Positions 8,825-21,400 are shown, counted from the stretch's first letter. The stretch: 40,130 nt of DNA from Terana coerulea (GCA_024811115.1 JAKOGH010000823.1:1-40130); one strand, 5' to 3'. A program made the numbers and translations. The notes: generated by a model not told the origin, from the sequence alone.

Positions 8825-9323
8825 TTCACCAAGTCGTCACACAGCATTACAAAATGCTAGATCAGTTTGCCATGTGCTTATCACATGGACATCAGGGATA
8901 TGCCTTATACAGATGTAGAATCCAGGACTCAGGTCTGGAACTGTTCTGAACTATGACCTCAGTATGATGTCAGTATGACATCATGGACTGATAGTGTACA
9001 GTAGCTAGCTTAGAACATCTAGATAGTGTTGATGTTAGTATGATAGCTAGGTCAGATCTGATAAGGGAGTTAGAGCAGTGGTATGCTTTGGAGCCTTAGT
9101 CAGACATCACCTGACTGTATCAGTCAGCATATGGTATTGGAGGTCTTAGATAGTGTCTGGGGTCCCTCTACACATGTATATAAGAAGGCTGGTCTGTGGG
9201 CTAAACCCCCAGACTCAACAACATCGTTGATTCATATTTACTCTATTGGCTCTACTCAAGTTCCTCTGCTTTCCCCACTTCTTTCAAGTCATCCCAGTAG
9301 GTAAGTATTATATTTTTGAGATA
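8761..9323 (+). mobile_element. Complete LTR in + orientation at the right end of copy 2
   Basis: It starts TCTCACAAATTTCCC and ends GAGATA, 563 bp, and matches the solo LTR at 26870-27427 along its length. It has the U3 palindrome CTGACTGTATCAGTCAG (9111-9127), TATATAAG (9177-9184) and a GTAAGT donor-like site at 9301. Its sense direction is opposite to copy 2 but equal to copy 1, so it could be copy 1's 3' LTR; however, no polypurine tract precedes it. There is no duplication between its flanks (CTTGG and CCTTC). Confidence 0.9.
9177..9184 (+). promoter_or_regulatory. TATA box of the LTR promoter
   Basis: TATATAAG lies about 145 bp from the LTR end. It occurs at the equivalent place in the copy 2 3' LTR (minus, 3616-3609), is altered to TACATAAG in the solo LTR (27286-27293), and survives partly in the LTR at 38163-38727. 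It sets the U3/R direction of the family. Confidence 0.6.
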
Positions 9324-9479
9324 CCTTCTCCTCTGGCTTTGTTAGACTCTGTGCCATCTGCAGGACTACGGCAAGCACTACCTTAGAATGAGTTGCTGCA
9401 AGCTGGAATGTTAGACAAGTAGACTAGCAAGCCAAGAGAGGAATGTATAATCATACAGGTTTGCTAAGAGTGTGATCAA

Positions 9480-9985
9480 AGGCCAGACCTCAACAAAAAA
9501 GCCATATGTAGCAGGATCAGAGCTCAGCTTGTTCAGTGCCTCCAACTTCTGGCTGTAGGTCTGCAACAGGGAAACTCTTGCAAAGACCTAGCAGAGCAAA
9601 GTGTTAAATGAGAGCACAAGCCTTTGCTTGCGGATCTCAGCCTTGAGAAGCTAGAACATTTCCTGTGGACAAGTAAGCTAGAAATAGCACACTAGAGCAG
9701 GATCATGCATAGCAAGCTTGCATACAGTGGTCAACCAGCAACTCCACTCAATAAGGTTCATAGAATGTATATTAGGCAGATTGTAAAGCAGCTTCATAGC
9801 CAGGTCATCATTGATAATGGCAGCAGCTAAAATAGAGTTCCAGATCAGGATGGGAGGAAGTTCTGGCATCTTAACAACTTCATCAGCTTTAGAGTTATTA
9901 TATTCAATAAGCATTTGGGGCAAAGAATTAGGACTAGGAGGACTAATTGAGAAGAGGACAAAGAGTTAGCAGGGTCTGGGAGCAT
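9480..9985 (-). pseudogene. Decayed unidentified reading frame
   Basis: On the minus strand a frame stays coding-like for about 165 codons with only about three stops: it is open from 9923 to 9678 and then continues with TAG codons where CAG would fit (near 9677, 9650 and 9600). Segments such as LLKAEIRKQRLVLSFNTLL and SQKLEALNKLSSDPATYGFF look like ordinary soluble protein. I do not recognise a family. It may be part of an older transposable element or a lost host gene. Confidence 0.3.
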
Positions 9986-12290
9986 GAGAATGGTACTATG
10001 CTGTTAAAGACAAAGGCAGCATTGCCCAGGTGGCTGAGCAGTATATTATGCATGTATTCATATAAAAACAATCATGACAACTTCATTGTATAAGTCTCTA
10101 GCAAGTGGGTGTCCTCAGCAGATTTTGCAGTGAATTACCAGGATTCTAAATAGTCCCCAGCATGCAAAGCATTACATTTGCATTTGTGTTCTCTTATGTC
10201 ACCATCCCAGCCACTTCTTCTTCACATGTCTGTTGTCTGCTATAACCCCAGCCACATAAGACATTTTTGTTCTTACACTCTCAATTCTTTTCAGCTCTTC
10301 CCAACCATGTCCCCTAGTTCTCTCATCTGCCCTTTTTGTGTTTGTGTTTCCCAGCTTCTGCTATTTGTCTCTCACACCTTAAATACAAAAGTCCTACATA
10401 TATCTCTTTGCTCTAGGTCATTTCTCCTTGTCCCTTTGTGTTCTCTACACCTTATAAGACTCATACCTTATTTCTGAGCTTTGACCTTTATCCCTCCCTC
10501 ACCTACTACAGGAGATGTTCTGTCTTTCTCTATTGTTCAGGGTATCTCTGAAGTTATGCTCTATGCAGCCTATCCAAACTCCTGCAGTATAAAGAGCAAT
10601 TGGGTAATTTTGATAACGTTGTAGCTATGCTTGCTCAAAATATCCATGTCATCCACTTGTAAAGGATGAAAGTTTTCTGCAAGTGCTTTACTTAAGCAGC
10701 TACTGCTGCACTATTTGCACTCAGTTTTCTCCTATTGCACTGCAGGCCCAAAAGCAGCTACAGTTATGAACTTGGATGGTGATAATTGTTGATTACCAAA
10801 ACAAAGTAGTAGTAAGGTGGTGCTAGTGAATATGATGGTGAATGTACTTATGTACCAAAACCTTAGATAAGATAGTGAAGTTGTCCATGCTGACACTTTG
10901 ATAGCGTGTATTTAGACACTTGCTGCAAGATCTATAGTGCTACTAGAACTTCAATGCATTACAACAGTGTTCTGTCTGCTACCACCACTACCTCTTAATC
11001 AGCACTCTCAACATATCCTCCTTTTTATTTTGAAACACTGTCACCAGCCTATTTAGGCTCATCTTGATCACTCAGACTTTTAAAAGCTACTATTTTACAT
11101 TATGATCACGTACGAGCACCACTGCTTTCATGTTTTCAAGCTTCAAGCATGCAATGTGCTATATTATACCAGCGATTTGAAGACTATGAATATTAAGCCT
11201 TGTAGCTAAGTTAATTAGTCATCTTAAATCAGATCAGCTCATTCCATTCATTGCATGTAGCATAATCCTCACTATATAGTTTACACAATGCCTCTAAGTT
11301 AGTGTACAGCATGAATAGCACTCAGAAAATCTTCACAAAGGCAAATTCCACACCAGAGCTATGAGTCTGCTGTCGAAGTGTTAAAGAATGTATATTGGTA
11401 GGCCCTAGTTATCCTCGGTGAGTCATTGCCAACTATAATAAGGTTAACACTTAACTGAACATGTTATGGCTCACATTTTGGCAAAATGTGTTATATCATA
11501 CGTGATACTGAGATAATAAGCACTTGCATATGAAACATTACAATTAGTGATGATAAGTTTTTAGAAAAGACATTATAAACATCTACTTTGCCATTCTGCA
11601 GCATAACAAAGTTCACTCCATGTGTGAGCTGGGGCGCCAATCAAGTAGTGCATATGCAATAAAGTCAGGTGGTGGCCATGCTGCCACAGAGCTTTCAGGT
11701 TATATTTCTGCCTCATGCTATGGCTTGAGGTGCACACACATATATAGATATTGAAGCTTTATAGTGCAAGTGTGCTGCCAAGCATAAGGGGCTGCAGCTT
11801 AGTAGCTTGCGTAGTAGCAGCTATGTATGGTTTGCACTGCATGTTCTTGCCTTGCCCAAGTCGGGGCTAATAGCAACATTTATGTGTGCGAAAAGTCGCA
11901 GTGCGTTTACAAATACCATCTACAATGCACAGGTGCTGAGGCTTGAGGCAAGACTACCTCTGTGAATAGCAATGGTGGCTGTGTCTTTATAAGTTGCACC
12001 TCGAGGCTTGGCATTGGGTATGGTGTTGTGTGCTTTAGTACTGCGTGTCAGCTGTCGCCAAATGGATTATTAGATAAATGAGTCAAATATAAGCTGTTAG
12101 CAATAGTTATACAGTGGCTAGTAGATAGTAGAGTAGTGTGCTAGCTACTACATGTATCGGTTAGTAAGTAATGCAATGCGGCTAAGTGATAATTATAAAA
12201 GTGGAATTTATTAGATTTTGGTGTAAGCTCAAACGGCTATCTAAAATAGTAATAATTATTACACAAGTGCACTCACTATGTATGCAAGAT
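9986..12290. other. AT-rich, CpG-poor stretch without a recognised gene
   Basis: No motif-bearing frame was found. 10170-10500 is strikingly pyrimidine-rich on the + strand (Ser/Leu/Pro/Cys codons in a 99-residue open frame at 10178-10477), which looks like base composition and not a protein. The rest is old non-coding sequence. Confidence 0.5.
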
Positions 12291-12295
12291 GGTAA

Positions 12296-12418
12296 ATTGT
12301 CCGAGTATATATAATGTGTGACCAGGGGTTAAAGTAAACTTTGTTGGTAATTCGGACAATGAGTGGGTGAATGTCACTATAGAGCTTCTACTGTATATAG
12401 TGAACATTGCCAACCCAC
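12296..12418. repeat. Two adjacent hairpin-forming inverted repeats
   Basis: ATTGTCCGA (12296-12304) pairs with TCGGACAAT (12352-12360). Directly after it GTGGGT..AATGT-CACTATA (12363-12381) pairs imperfectly with TATAGTG-AACATT....ACCCAC (12396-12418). The tandem hairpins could be a degraded MITE or nested MITE ends; no target duplication was identified. Confidence 0.5.
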
Positions 12419-13022
12419 ACTTTTAGTGCTTGCATTTTCATATGCACTATCTTTATGTTTGTGAGCAATAATCATTACTTTATCAGGTGACTCACATGGT
12501 AAAACACCTAACACCGAGCGTAGTGTTGCTCTCCTTAAGTGTAATCATTATATGTGCTTGTCTCTAGATTTCAATTATGAATGCTTCGTAGACCTTTGAT
12601 AGAGCCTGAAGTATGAGTAGTGTGTTAGCCTCTGTTTGAAGCGTAAGCAGTCTGACGATCTCTTGCGGGATTTAGACTATGAGTTGTAACCTACATGGTG
12701 ATCTATATCTTGGTTTGGAATGCAGCCTTTATAGTGACCTGCTTTTGGAGGGCGTAGCGTAAGGGCTGGATTCTGCTTAATGCATGGGCTTTTATTTTAA
12801 CTTAGTATAATGCTGTTTGCAACTGCTCCCCAGCAAAATAAAGACTGTGCTGAATGTGACAGTGGTGCAAACAGTTTAATGAGGAGCAGAAGTGAGAGCT
12901 GTCTTTGAACTACTTGTAAGCTGAGCTTCTGCTTCAAGAGCAAGAGCAGGACTAGCTCTTTGATTCTTTACAGGTTAAATGCCAGCATTAGAACTGAGAG
13001 CAAGTGTAACCTCTCTACTCTC

Positions 13023-13080
13023 GGCAGATTAGACATCTGTCGGAGAGTGTAAGTGTTTCGAGCTGGGTGGCTAATCTGCC
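13023..13080. repeat. 10-bp perfect inverted repeat
   Basis: GGCAGATTAG (13023-13032) and CTAATCTGCC (13071-13080) are perfect inverted copies separated by 38 bases in a slightly GC-richer patch. It could form a hairpin or be the end structure of a small element. Confidence 0.45.
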
Positions 13081-13799
13081 TGACTGTGTGAGCATAATTT
13101 GTCTTCTCTAGAAGAGTGTTTCTTGCTTTAAGTGGGGTGACATCAACTGACAAAACCGCCTTTATTAACTGTTGCTAGTTTTTGCAAATGGGGCCAAATT
13201 AACACAGTACTTGCTAGCAAAGTGCTATTTCTATGCTATTATGCTTATTATACACTTTTCCTTTATTATATATATACTAGGCAAGAATATGCATTAAGCT
13301 ATTGATGAAATAATGCACAAATTGCCTACTGTTTAACCATTCTATATTATTAAACAGTTATTCAGTTTAACCTTGATAGCAATTTATCGGCAATTCTGCT
13401 ATGCTACTAATTACCTATAATATTACCATTTTATAGCATTTTATGGCTATTGTTAGGATAGTTAACTATAATTCTGCACTTTGTCTTTTATCAATTAATA
13501 AATATACTGCTAGTATTTTTAATAGCTGAGTTTAGCAGTGTTTCAGATGCTTTGCTGATCATTATAACCTAATGCATATGCTCTACATAATTGCCAAAGA
13601 GGTGGTATTTGTAATGGCTTACCTATACTAGTTCTTTCTATATAATGACTACAATCAAAGAACAGCTCACAACTAATTTTAAGCATTATAACAGCACTGC
13701 AATAGAAAATGCTTTGAGAAAAGGAAAGCAATATGCTTAACATGTTTTTGGTGAGTTTATAACTTGCAAAATAAGTTAAAATAATGAAGACCAAATTTT

Positions 13800-13873
13800 G
13801 CACAGTATAGGAATCAAACCCATAGTATCCCATATAAGGCTACACTCTATCTTAACTACTAAGCCATTGAGGC
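13800..13873 (-). other. tRNA-like sequence, possible tRNA-Tyr pseudogene
   Basis: On the minus strand TGGCTTAGTAG (13866-13856) fits the A box and GGTTTGATTCC (13820-13810) the B box, 35 bases apart, close to the 32 of a normal tRNA. The T stem pairs (ATGGG with CCTAT). A weak anticodon stem presents a TGTAG loop that would read GTA (Tyr). The acceptor stem does not pair well, so a functional gene is unlikely. Confidence 0.4.
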
Positions 13874-14109
13874 TTTACATAAGCATGCCAAGTAATCCTA
13901 TTCTGTGAACTGGATATCTAAGTGCTTTAATAACATTGAACTTTGTATCTAATATTGTCTTCTTCTACTTCCCTTCTCCCTCAGTTTCTTATCTCCAGCT
14001 GACATGCTAGCTGCCGCATAACCACCTGCTATACTACTAGGGTGCTGATAGCAAAGAGAGCATAGAGACTAGCAAAAGACAATATATGAGGCTGTGAGGG
14101 TTTCCCTCA

Positions 14110-15375
14110 AGTACATAGTATGTGCCCATCCTTTCCATTTATTGCTGACACCTGCAATGAGCAGACACTGCACATGCAAACATCTGTATAAGCAAGCATA
14201 GGTGCATATAATGCTAATGCATCAGAGGCGTGCATACAGAACATAAGGAGCAGATGCAATAATATGCACATATATAGCACTAATGAATGTGCATAAGCTA
14301 CGGCAATGCACAGCTTGTGCAGACTAATACAGATAAGCAGAACACTATCATACAAGAGGACAGCATGTGCAGGGCAATCTAAGCAAGGATGGCATATGAC
14401 ATGAGGGCTGGTGTAATAATACATATACACATAGTGCCAATAAACATGCACAACACCAATGCCTGCATATACGCTGTGGTGATATACAGCATATGTGCAT
14501 CAATGCAGGCAAGTGTGACGTTGGTGCATGGAAAGACACTGCATGACACAAAGGGCCAAAGCAACAATGCATATATAGTGCTAATGAATGTGCACAACAC
14601 CAACACCAGCATGCAAGCTGCGGTGACATATAGTATGTGTATATCAATACAAATGAGTGCAACACTAACTCATGAGAGCATGGTGTGCGTAATAATGCAT
14701 ACTTACAATGCCAACAAACACGCACGTTGCATCTGATGCCAATATTGATGCACAAAGAGCAGTAAAGCACAGCTTATATAGGCTGACACAGATGAGTGCA
14801 ACTCCCATATGCAAAAGTCCAATGCATATAGTGTGATGCAGGCAACTACGATGCCAACGCAGAAAGGCCAACATGCACAACCAAAAGTGCAAGGGCAACA
14901 ACGTCACGCATGACACCAATGCCGGCACAAGAAGTAGCAAGCCACGTATGTGCAAACCAATGCAGGTAAGTATGGTGCTTATATGTAAGGGGCCTGAAGT
15001 TAGTGCACCTAGGACAGCGTAGGTGGGTGCACTGACACAAGAGACTGGCATACGGCATAAGGAGCTAAGGCAAAGGCGTGCATGATACCAATGCCAGCAC
15101 ACAATGAGTAGCAAAGCATAGCGCCAAGCAGGCCAATACAGAGTGGTGAGAGTGGCACAGGTGACTATGTCGCTAATGCACAAGAGGCTAGTGTGCACAA
15201 CGTGAGGGGGCAAAAGTAATAATGCGCTCGCATTGAGCCAACAGATGCGCATAATGCCAACACTTAACACAGAATATAGTAAAGCATAACATACGCAGAC
15301 TAGTATAAGCGAGTCCAAAGCCAGCATATACAAAATACAAGGAGATCAGGATAGTAACACATGCAGGCATAACAT
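14110..15375. repeat. Degenerate tandem repeat array
   Basis: About 1.27 kb is built from diverged copies of a unit of roughly 130-160 bp. Recurring pieces are AGTGCTAATGAATGTGCAC and its variants (near 14275, 14433, 14577 and 14707), GCATGCAAGCTGCGGTGACA-type blocks, and an AAGCACAGCTTATATAGGCT-type block (14306, 14764, 15281). It is richer in GC than its surroundings. Long overlapping open frames on the minus strand here follow from the repetition; no protein family was recognised. Confidence 0.6.
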
Positions 15376-17320
15376 GGCAAGGGTTTTATTTTACTATATA
15401 AAAGACTGTTGTATATAGATGGTTAAGCAATTAATGAATTCCACTATAATTTGTAAACTGCCAACTTGAGAAAAGCCTGTAGTAGCACTATAGACTGTAA
15501 TATAACTGCAATAGCCTTGCTATTCCTAGCTGATTTGCTGCTATGAGCTACTAAACTGAAATAATTAGTAAGGGACTGTGCTAATTAACACTTTGCTGCT
15601 ATTTACTGCTATTTAAGTATCTATATAGTATTCTGCTATTTTAGCATAAAAATAGCAGTATTAGCTCAAATTAACATAAGGGGTTTTCTCAGACGGTGCC
15701 TAGTCCACTTCATTGTGGAACTTGCCTATTCATGTGTTGCACTTTCAATTATGGTCTATTTTGACTAAGAGGCCTTTCTTTTTCTCATACTCTAAGAAGT
15801 TGTTGTCTTTAGCTAGCATAAGTTTTAACTTGTTGTTAGCAAAGTCCTAGTTGATAAGGGCAGCTATTTCTTTCACAATGCCTGCCTTCAACACAGCCAT
15901 GTAAGTGTTCTCTTTCTTTTTTCCTTTGTTCTTTCTGTCTGTCTCTGTGACTGCTACATTTGTTACTTTTAGTGAAGGTTCAGGCCTTCTATCTACAGCT
16001 ATGCCTTTGTCTTTGGCTAGGATTTGCTGTAATGCCAGATTCCTGAAATACTCATAGTATAGCCTCAGTATGCAGCTTTCACATAGAAACATATATGCTA
16101 GCCTTATAGCTTTACGTAGCCAAAAATAGCCTTTAAGGCATATACACAGCAATGCAATGTTCTAAGCATAAGATAATGATCAGAAGAATATGATTAGTTA
16201 AGGAGAAGGGTTCTGGGAAGGTATATAAGGGCTCCAAATGCTGAAGTTTTGCCCAAAGATGCCCAAAACAACTTTTGCCCTAAAAATTAACTCAGAAACT
16301 CTCAGGCTATGTATAACAAATAATCAGATGGACACAGACTGCTAGTATATAACCTCTTTGTAGTAGCACTAGACAACTGTTTAGCCTTTTGTACTATATG
16401 TGCAAATACTTACTCCTTCGCGTTGAGCTTATAGCAGTATACTTGCTTTAGTGACTGAATACAAGCTTCAATTGAACTTAACTCTGGCATTGCCTTGTCG
16501 TCTCTAACAGCAATTGACTGGATACGCCAATTACTCAAATAGCCTCTTGACTAACTCTGTTTATTATATATCAGCATAAGAGATGAGTATTATTTAAAGC
16601 ACCTCTTATATTAAGCACAATCTTAGAAGGCCAGCCCAGAACACTGACACTCTCACAAAGCTATGACTACTGACACTTAATATTATAGATTATGAGCATT
16701 CTTATTGAACTATTATCAGACTTTACTTGCTACTTCCTTTGATAGAGGCACTTATATGTAAAGCCTTTAACTTTTGTTCCGATACTTGACTTGACTAACT
16801 ATATTCTCTGGTTATCGTCTCCTTACCTGTAAAATCTTCTCTTCACTGAACAACTAGAATATCTTGGTTGAACAACTGATCTAATAACTTCGGCATTTAG
16901 CATAGTCTGTGTTCTACCAACTAACCAACCCACTATCAGGTACTTACTAGCACTCATCTCTTGCCGGAACTTCAGTGCTTTGCTGTCAAATTGAGACACT
17001 ATGTCTGAACCTTGGTGCTCTTCTTTAAAAGTGCTGGATTCTCAGTTTTAGCAGCTAGCTTCAACTTTGGCCTTAAATTGTAAGCCTTGAACCTAAGGCT
17101 ATAAATGGTGACATGTGTTGTGATTAGATAATGATAAATATAGGTAAAGGGACTAGTGTAGTTTTTAAAGACTAAAAGAAATTACAGGCTAGCACAACTC
17201 GAGTATGCAAGCCTACTTGCATTGTGGTGGCAGGTGAAAAAATAACCTGGCAAACTCAAGTGGGCACTGCGATATAAAGACAAGGGTCTAAGTGCCTTCC
17301 TACGTCAGCTTTCCAAACCT
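15376..17320. other. AT-rich stretch with one unassigned open frame
   Basis: The only notable frame is 16152-15847 on the minus strand (101 codons), whose second half is charged and soluble-looking (KDKGIAVDRRPEPSLK, TETDRKNKGKKKENT) and could be a decayed exon or transposon piece. No homology is recognised. The remaining sequence is AT-rich without motifs. Confidence 0.35.
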
Positions 17321-17689
17321 AATATTAACTTCTATCTGATTCTGCAACTCTTACCAATTCTGCTACTTGTCAAGTGAGAAACTCGAATTTCATTTTTAGC
17401 ATATATAAATAGATTGTAAGAGTAGTCTAGAATGTACTCAAAGGTAGCACAGAGAGCCTGAGAGTCAACACTGTAATAATGTAAAGCATGTAAGAAATTA
17501 GGCAAGAGGTGACTTGAAAAAGCTGCATTGGTGAATGCAATATTGACAGATGTAGAAGTAGAGATGTAAAAAATGATGACCAGAATATGAATGAACCAAG
17601 GGTTTGCATGACTCAATTTTTAATGCATTGAGGCATGTTATCAATGCAGTAAGCAGCAACATAGTTATAACAACTGCAGCAATAACAGC

Positions 17690-18420
17690 CAATATTGCTC
17701 ATAGAATTGCATTAGCAGTAGCCTTTTGTCTTCCACTTCCACTCTGTTGAAAGAGCCTGCAAAGTGGTGAGATAGTCTATATGAGCCATGGTGAGTAGCA
17801 TATACCAAGTGAATGGGCTCAGACTTAATAAAGACATCAGAAGTGATGGAAGTGTTCAGAAGAGTAGATTTAACAGCAGCAAAGTTGAGTTCTGTAGCAG
17901 TGGTACAGATAGTAGTACAAATTTAGTCAAAGAAAGAATGGAAGTTCATGAGCAAGATGTCACTGATGGTTTTATTTTGAATTTCAACACTTAGGTTCTT
18001 CAGCTTAGCACAAGCCTCAAGCACAGTGTGAACATAGGCAAACATGAGCTCAAAGGGTCCTGTTGTGTGCTGTAGAATGAGCAAAGAGCATTGATGCAAA
18101 TACTTATTGTAAATTGCTCGAAATGCTTCTTCAAAGCCTGCCAAGTCTGCCATGCAGTATTCAAGTCCTCTATTAATAACTTTATATTCTCTCTAACCTT
18201 TCCATACAGCACTCACACTAGCTCTGCATTTAAATCTTCCTTCTTCTGATGTAGCAGCAGTGATGGCAGCTGTAATGTAGGCAGCACTAACCAGTGGCAA
18301 AAACTTCGCAAAAGTCTTACTGAAAGATGGTCAGGTCTTATCAAAGAGTAGAGGAAGAGAGCAAAGGAGAAAGAGCATGCCAGAAGAGACAGCCATAGCA
18401 GCCAAGAAGTGAAATTAAAA
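17690..18420 (-). pseudogene. Ty1/copia-like gag (UBN2-type) relic
   Basis: On the minus strand the sequence, in two overlapping frames, reads TAWQTWQALKKHFEQF (18160-18110), then FELMFAYVHTVLEACAKLKNLSVEIQNKTISDILLMNFHSFFD (18045-17923) and on through a frame containing ATELNFAAVKSTLLN. The pattern W..L...F, then V..Y...V......L......I.D......LLMNLP..FD is the capsid core of copia-type Gag. Frameshifts and stops show it is a relic. No matching protease, integrase or RT was found downstream; the region below 17.3 kb is different sequence. Confidence 0.5.
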
Positions 18421-18429
18421 GGTTTTGGT

Positions 18430-21400
18430 AGGTATAAATTGAAAAAAAGTTATTGTAGATGGTCAAAGTACAAAGGCTCATAATTTGTTAGAGACAGAGG
18501 CTATAGATAAGACAAGATGAAAAGCAAGGCCCAGCGGCATAGGTAAACACAAACATAGAGATGCAAACTGAAGGCTGGATAGCATGGACTAAAGATAATA
18601 TAAGAGCAAATAGCAGCAAACGCTGTAGCTACTGTATATATGTATTTGTCTACTTGATGCAATAAATACTGGTTTCAACAAATTACACCTCAAAATGCGC
18701 ACAATATAGTATTACAAATGTGTGGATATTTTAATAATTTGTGGTGTTATATTTGGCTCATGGTTTTAGCACTATTATAACAAATGAACTGATAAGAGAT
18801 TTAATAAGAAGTGACATGCCTATCCATTTAGGAAGGAGCTTATCTAAAATGGAAAGTCTTACTAGCATGTCTTGATAGCTAGTCATGATCTTTTTACTAT
18901 TATTATGTCTGCTTAATAGCACCTACTTATTGTATAAATACATCTCTATTTGCGTCTATTTAATAATACTACCGGACAATGTGCTAGCATCAGATTCTCT
19001 ATGTCAATAGCATCTATTAACATATGCCACAGTCACTGCCCAGGTTTCTAAGCCATAACTTTGGCACATTAGGACTTAAAGGGCTTCTCTTGAGTTTTTC
19101 CTTTGTATACCAGCATTTTAAGCCTAAAAGACTTAACTTGCTCCCACTTGCAATGTCTTATAGAAGCATTACACAGTAGATACTGTAAAGATGAGATAAA
19201 CTCATATTTACAGGCAAAGGGCCCATAAATGGAAAAGCATTACAAGTTGCATTCAGTACAGTAGCTATAATATGCCTGCCATCTTCTTAAGAGATGCAAA
19301 TACCGCTATGCTCAGTTGCTGAAAGCAATCAAAATATAAACAAGAAAACAGGAAGCCAACCTAATATAATACAATCCCTTGCCCTAATATAAGAACCACT
19401 GCAAAGCCAAAAATAAACAACTCTATTAGTGCAGAGCCATTATTTCCTAGTGCATTTTAAAGAATCTGAAATAATCTTATCAGCTTTTCAATTTACTGAG
19501 GAATCAGCTAGCACAGTAAAGCTGTTAGCAATAATAGTGCAACTAAATAAAGGGTGATCAATACTAATAAGCTTCTCTAGCTAGCAACATCTGTTGCTTA
19601 ATGTTGCAATTTTGAAGAAGGAAAATGTGAAACCTTTGCCTTTGAAGTTTGGAATATTAGCAAATTTGAAGAACTTACCAGTTGCATCCTTGGTTGAGGA
19701 GGACAGTCAACTGAAAAGGAGAACAAATGAAAAAGGGAAATTGTGAGCTATTGAGCAAAACAAGGTAATATCTATCATGTTATACGGGAACTCCTAGCAC
19801 TAGCTGAATCTAGCTTCAAACTCCCATCTTCATCTGAGCAGAATAAGAGAAAAGATACACTTGCTGCACTGATTCTTAGTGAAGAAGAATAGCTTTCCAA
19901 GAAAGCTAACAAGACACCCCTAGGTATTTTTATCTTAAAGTTGATGAGAGAAGGAAATCTAGAGATATCTCTAGTAAACTAAGTAACCAGGATCTTGTAG
20001 TCTAAAGTTATATCTTACAAGTCCTATAAGAAGGAGGACAATTTGTAGAAGAGAAAATACTACTTACTCTTAAAAGGCAATTTCAACTTGTATTCGAGAA
20101 AACTGTTTACGCTAATTAGTGCTAATACATCTATATTACAATTTTGAGTTTACAAAAAGCATTCTGTTGTGCTTAGAGCCTTCTGAGGGCTTTTGACTCT
20201 GTAACACAAAGCTATCCAAACCATAGGAGCATCTTTGTTATGCTAGATAAGTATTTTAGTGCTTAGCCAATTGTATTCCTAGGCTTTTCAATGTAACCTC
20301 AGTAAATAACTTGGTCAATTTGCACAACCTCTCAGTTCTATCCATTTGCCTTCAAACTTGGCATGTGCTTGTATTACATGTATATCTATTTAATAATACT
20401 TTAGATCCTTCTATATATTGGATATATTATATATGGTAGCTGTGTTTTATCACTGACTGCTTTTGTCCTTTTTAGCACTTGTCCTTTTTATCTAATCAAC
20501 CTTTAGCTCATTTCATTCTATATGCAGATCTCTTTGCTCCTTATTTTAAGGGTATATTGATCTTCTTAGCAGTGCATAGTGAATTTTAAGTCTCTTTGTA
20601 CTTGCATTGGAACTGAATGTTTGTGGCTTTAGTTAGCACTTTCAGCCACAAAAAGCAAGTTCTAATATATAGTAAAGCTTAAAAATAACACAAATACAGT
20701 TAGCAAGCTTAGACCAATTGGCTTATATCTTTTTAGCTGGGAAGGTTTTTGATTTAAACATTTCATTATTAGAAAGCCCCATATTAGAGCTTTTTTTAAT
20801 ATAGCTGCCATATATAGCAAGTGCAACTGAATTAATGCACAATATATGCCAAAATTACATTCTGAATGAATCAACCATAGCTTAGCAGAGGAATGTGCTA
20901 TAAACTTGTGTAATAGCTCATAATAAATCTTCTCATATTTCCTTTCAATGCCATATTATGCCAGCTTACTATTCATAACAAATGCTATGCTACAATGCAA
21001 ATAGTGCGGATCATTATTTTGCATAAACATAAATGCGCTACAATTTTGAATTAAGTGGTGATATATAGCTATCCTTTTGTACACACATGCATAGTAGTTT
21101 ATAGAGTTTATTTCCAAAGCACAGTTTGCATATATAGATTGCACACTTATACATAAATTGTACAACATATGAGTTTACTACTCATAAGATATATTGCGCT
21201 ATAATGCCAGTCAACTAAGTGGAATGTGAAATCATATAGAATGGTTTCGGAAAGAAATAGGCTAAGGTTCATTTTGAGCTCTGAAACAAATTTGTTACAC
21301 ATTTTCCTGTTGAGATATAGTTGATTCATTCAAAATATAATTTTGGCATATTCTGCGCATTAATTCAGTCGCACTTGCTATATATAGCAATGTGTCCATA

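Noticed and set aside
10178..10477. 99-codon + strand open frame
   Set aside because: It lies in a pyrimidine-rich tract, is low in complexity and has no recognisable motif or start context.
14107..15370. Several long overlapping open frames (up to 222 codons) on the minus strand
   Set aside because: They overlap each other in all frames within the tandem array, are Cys/Leu/His-rich and match no protein pattern; they follow from repeat composition.
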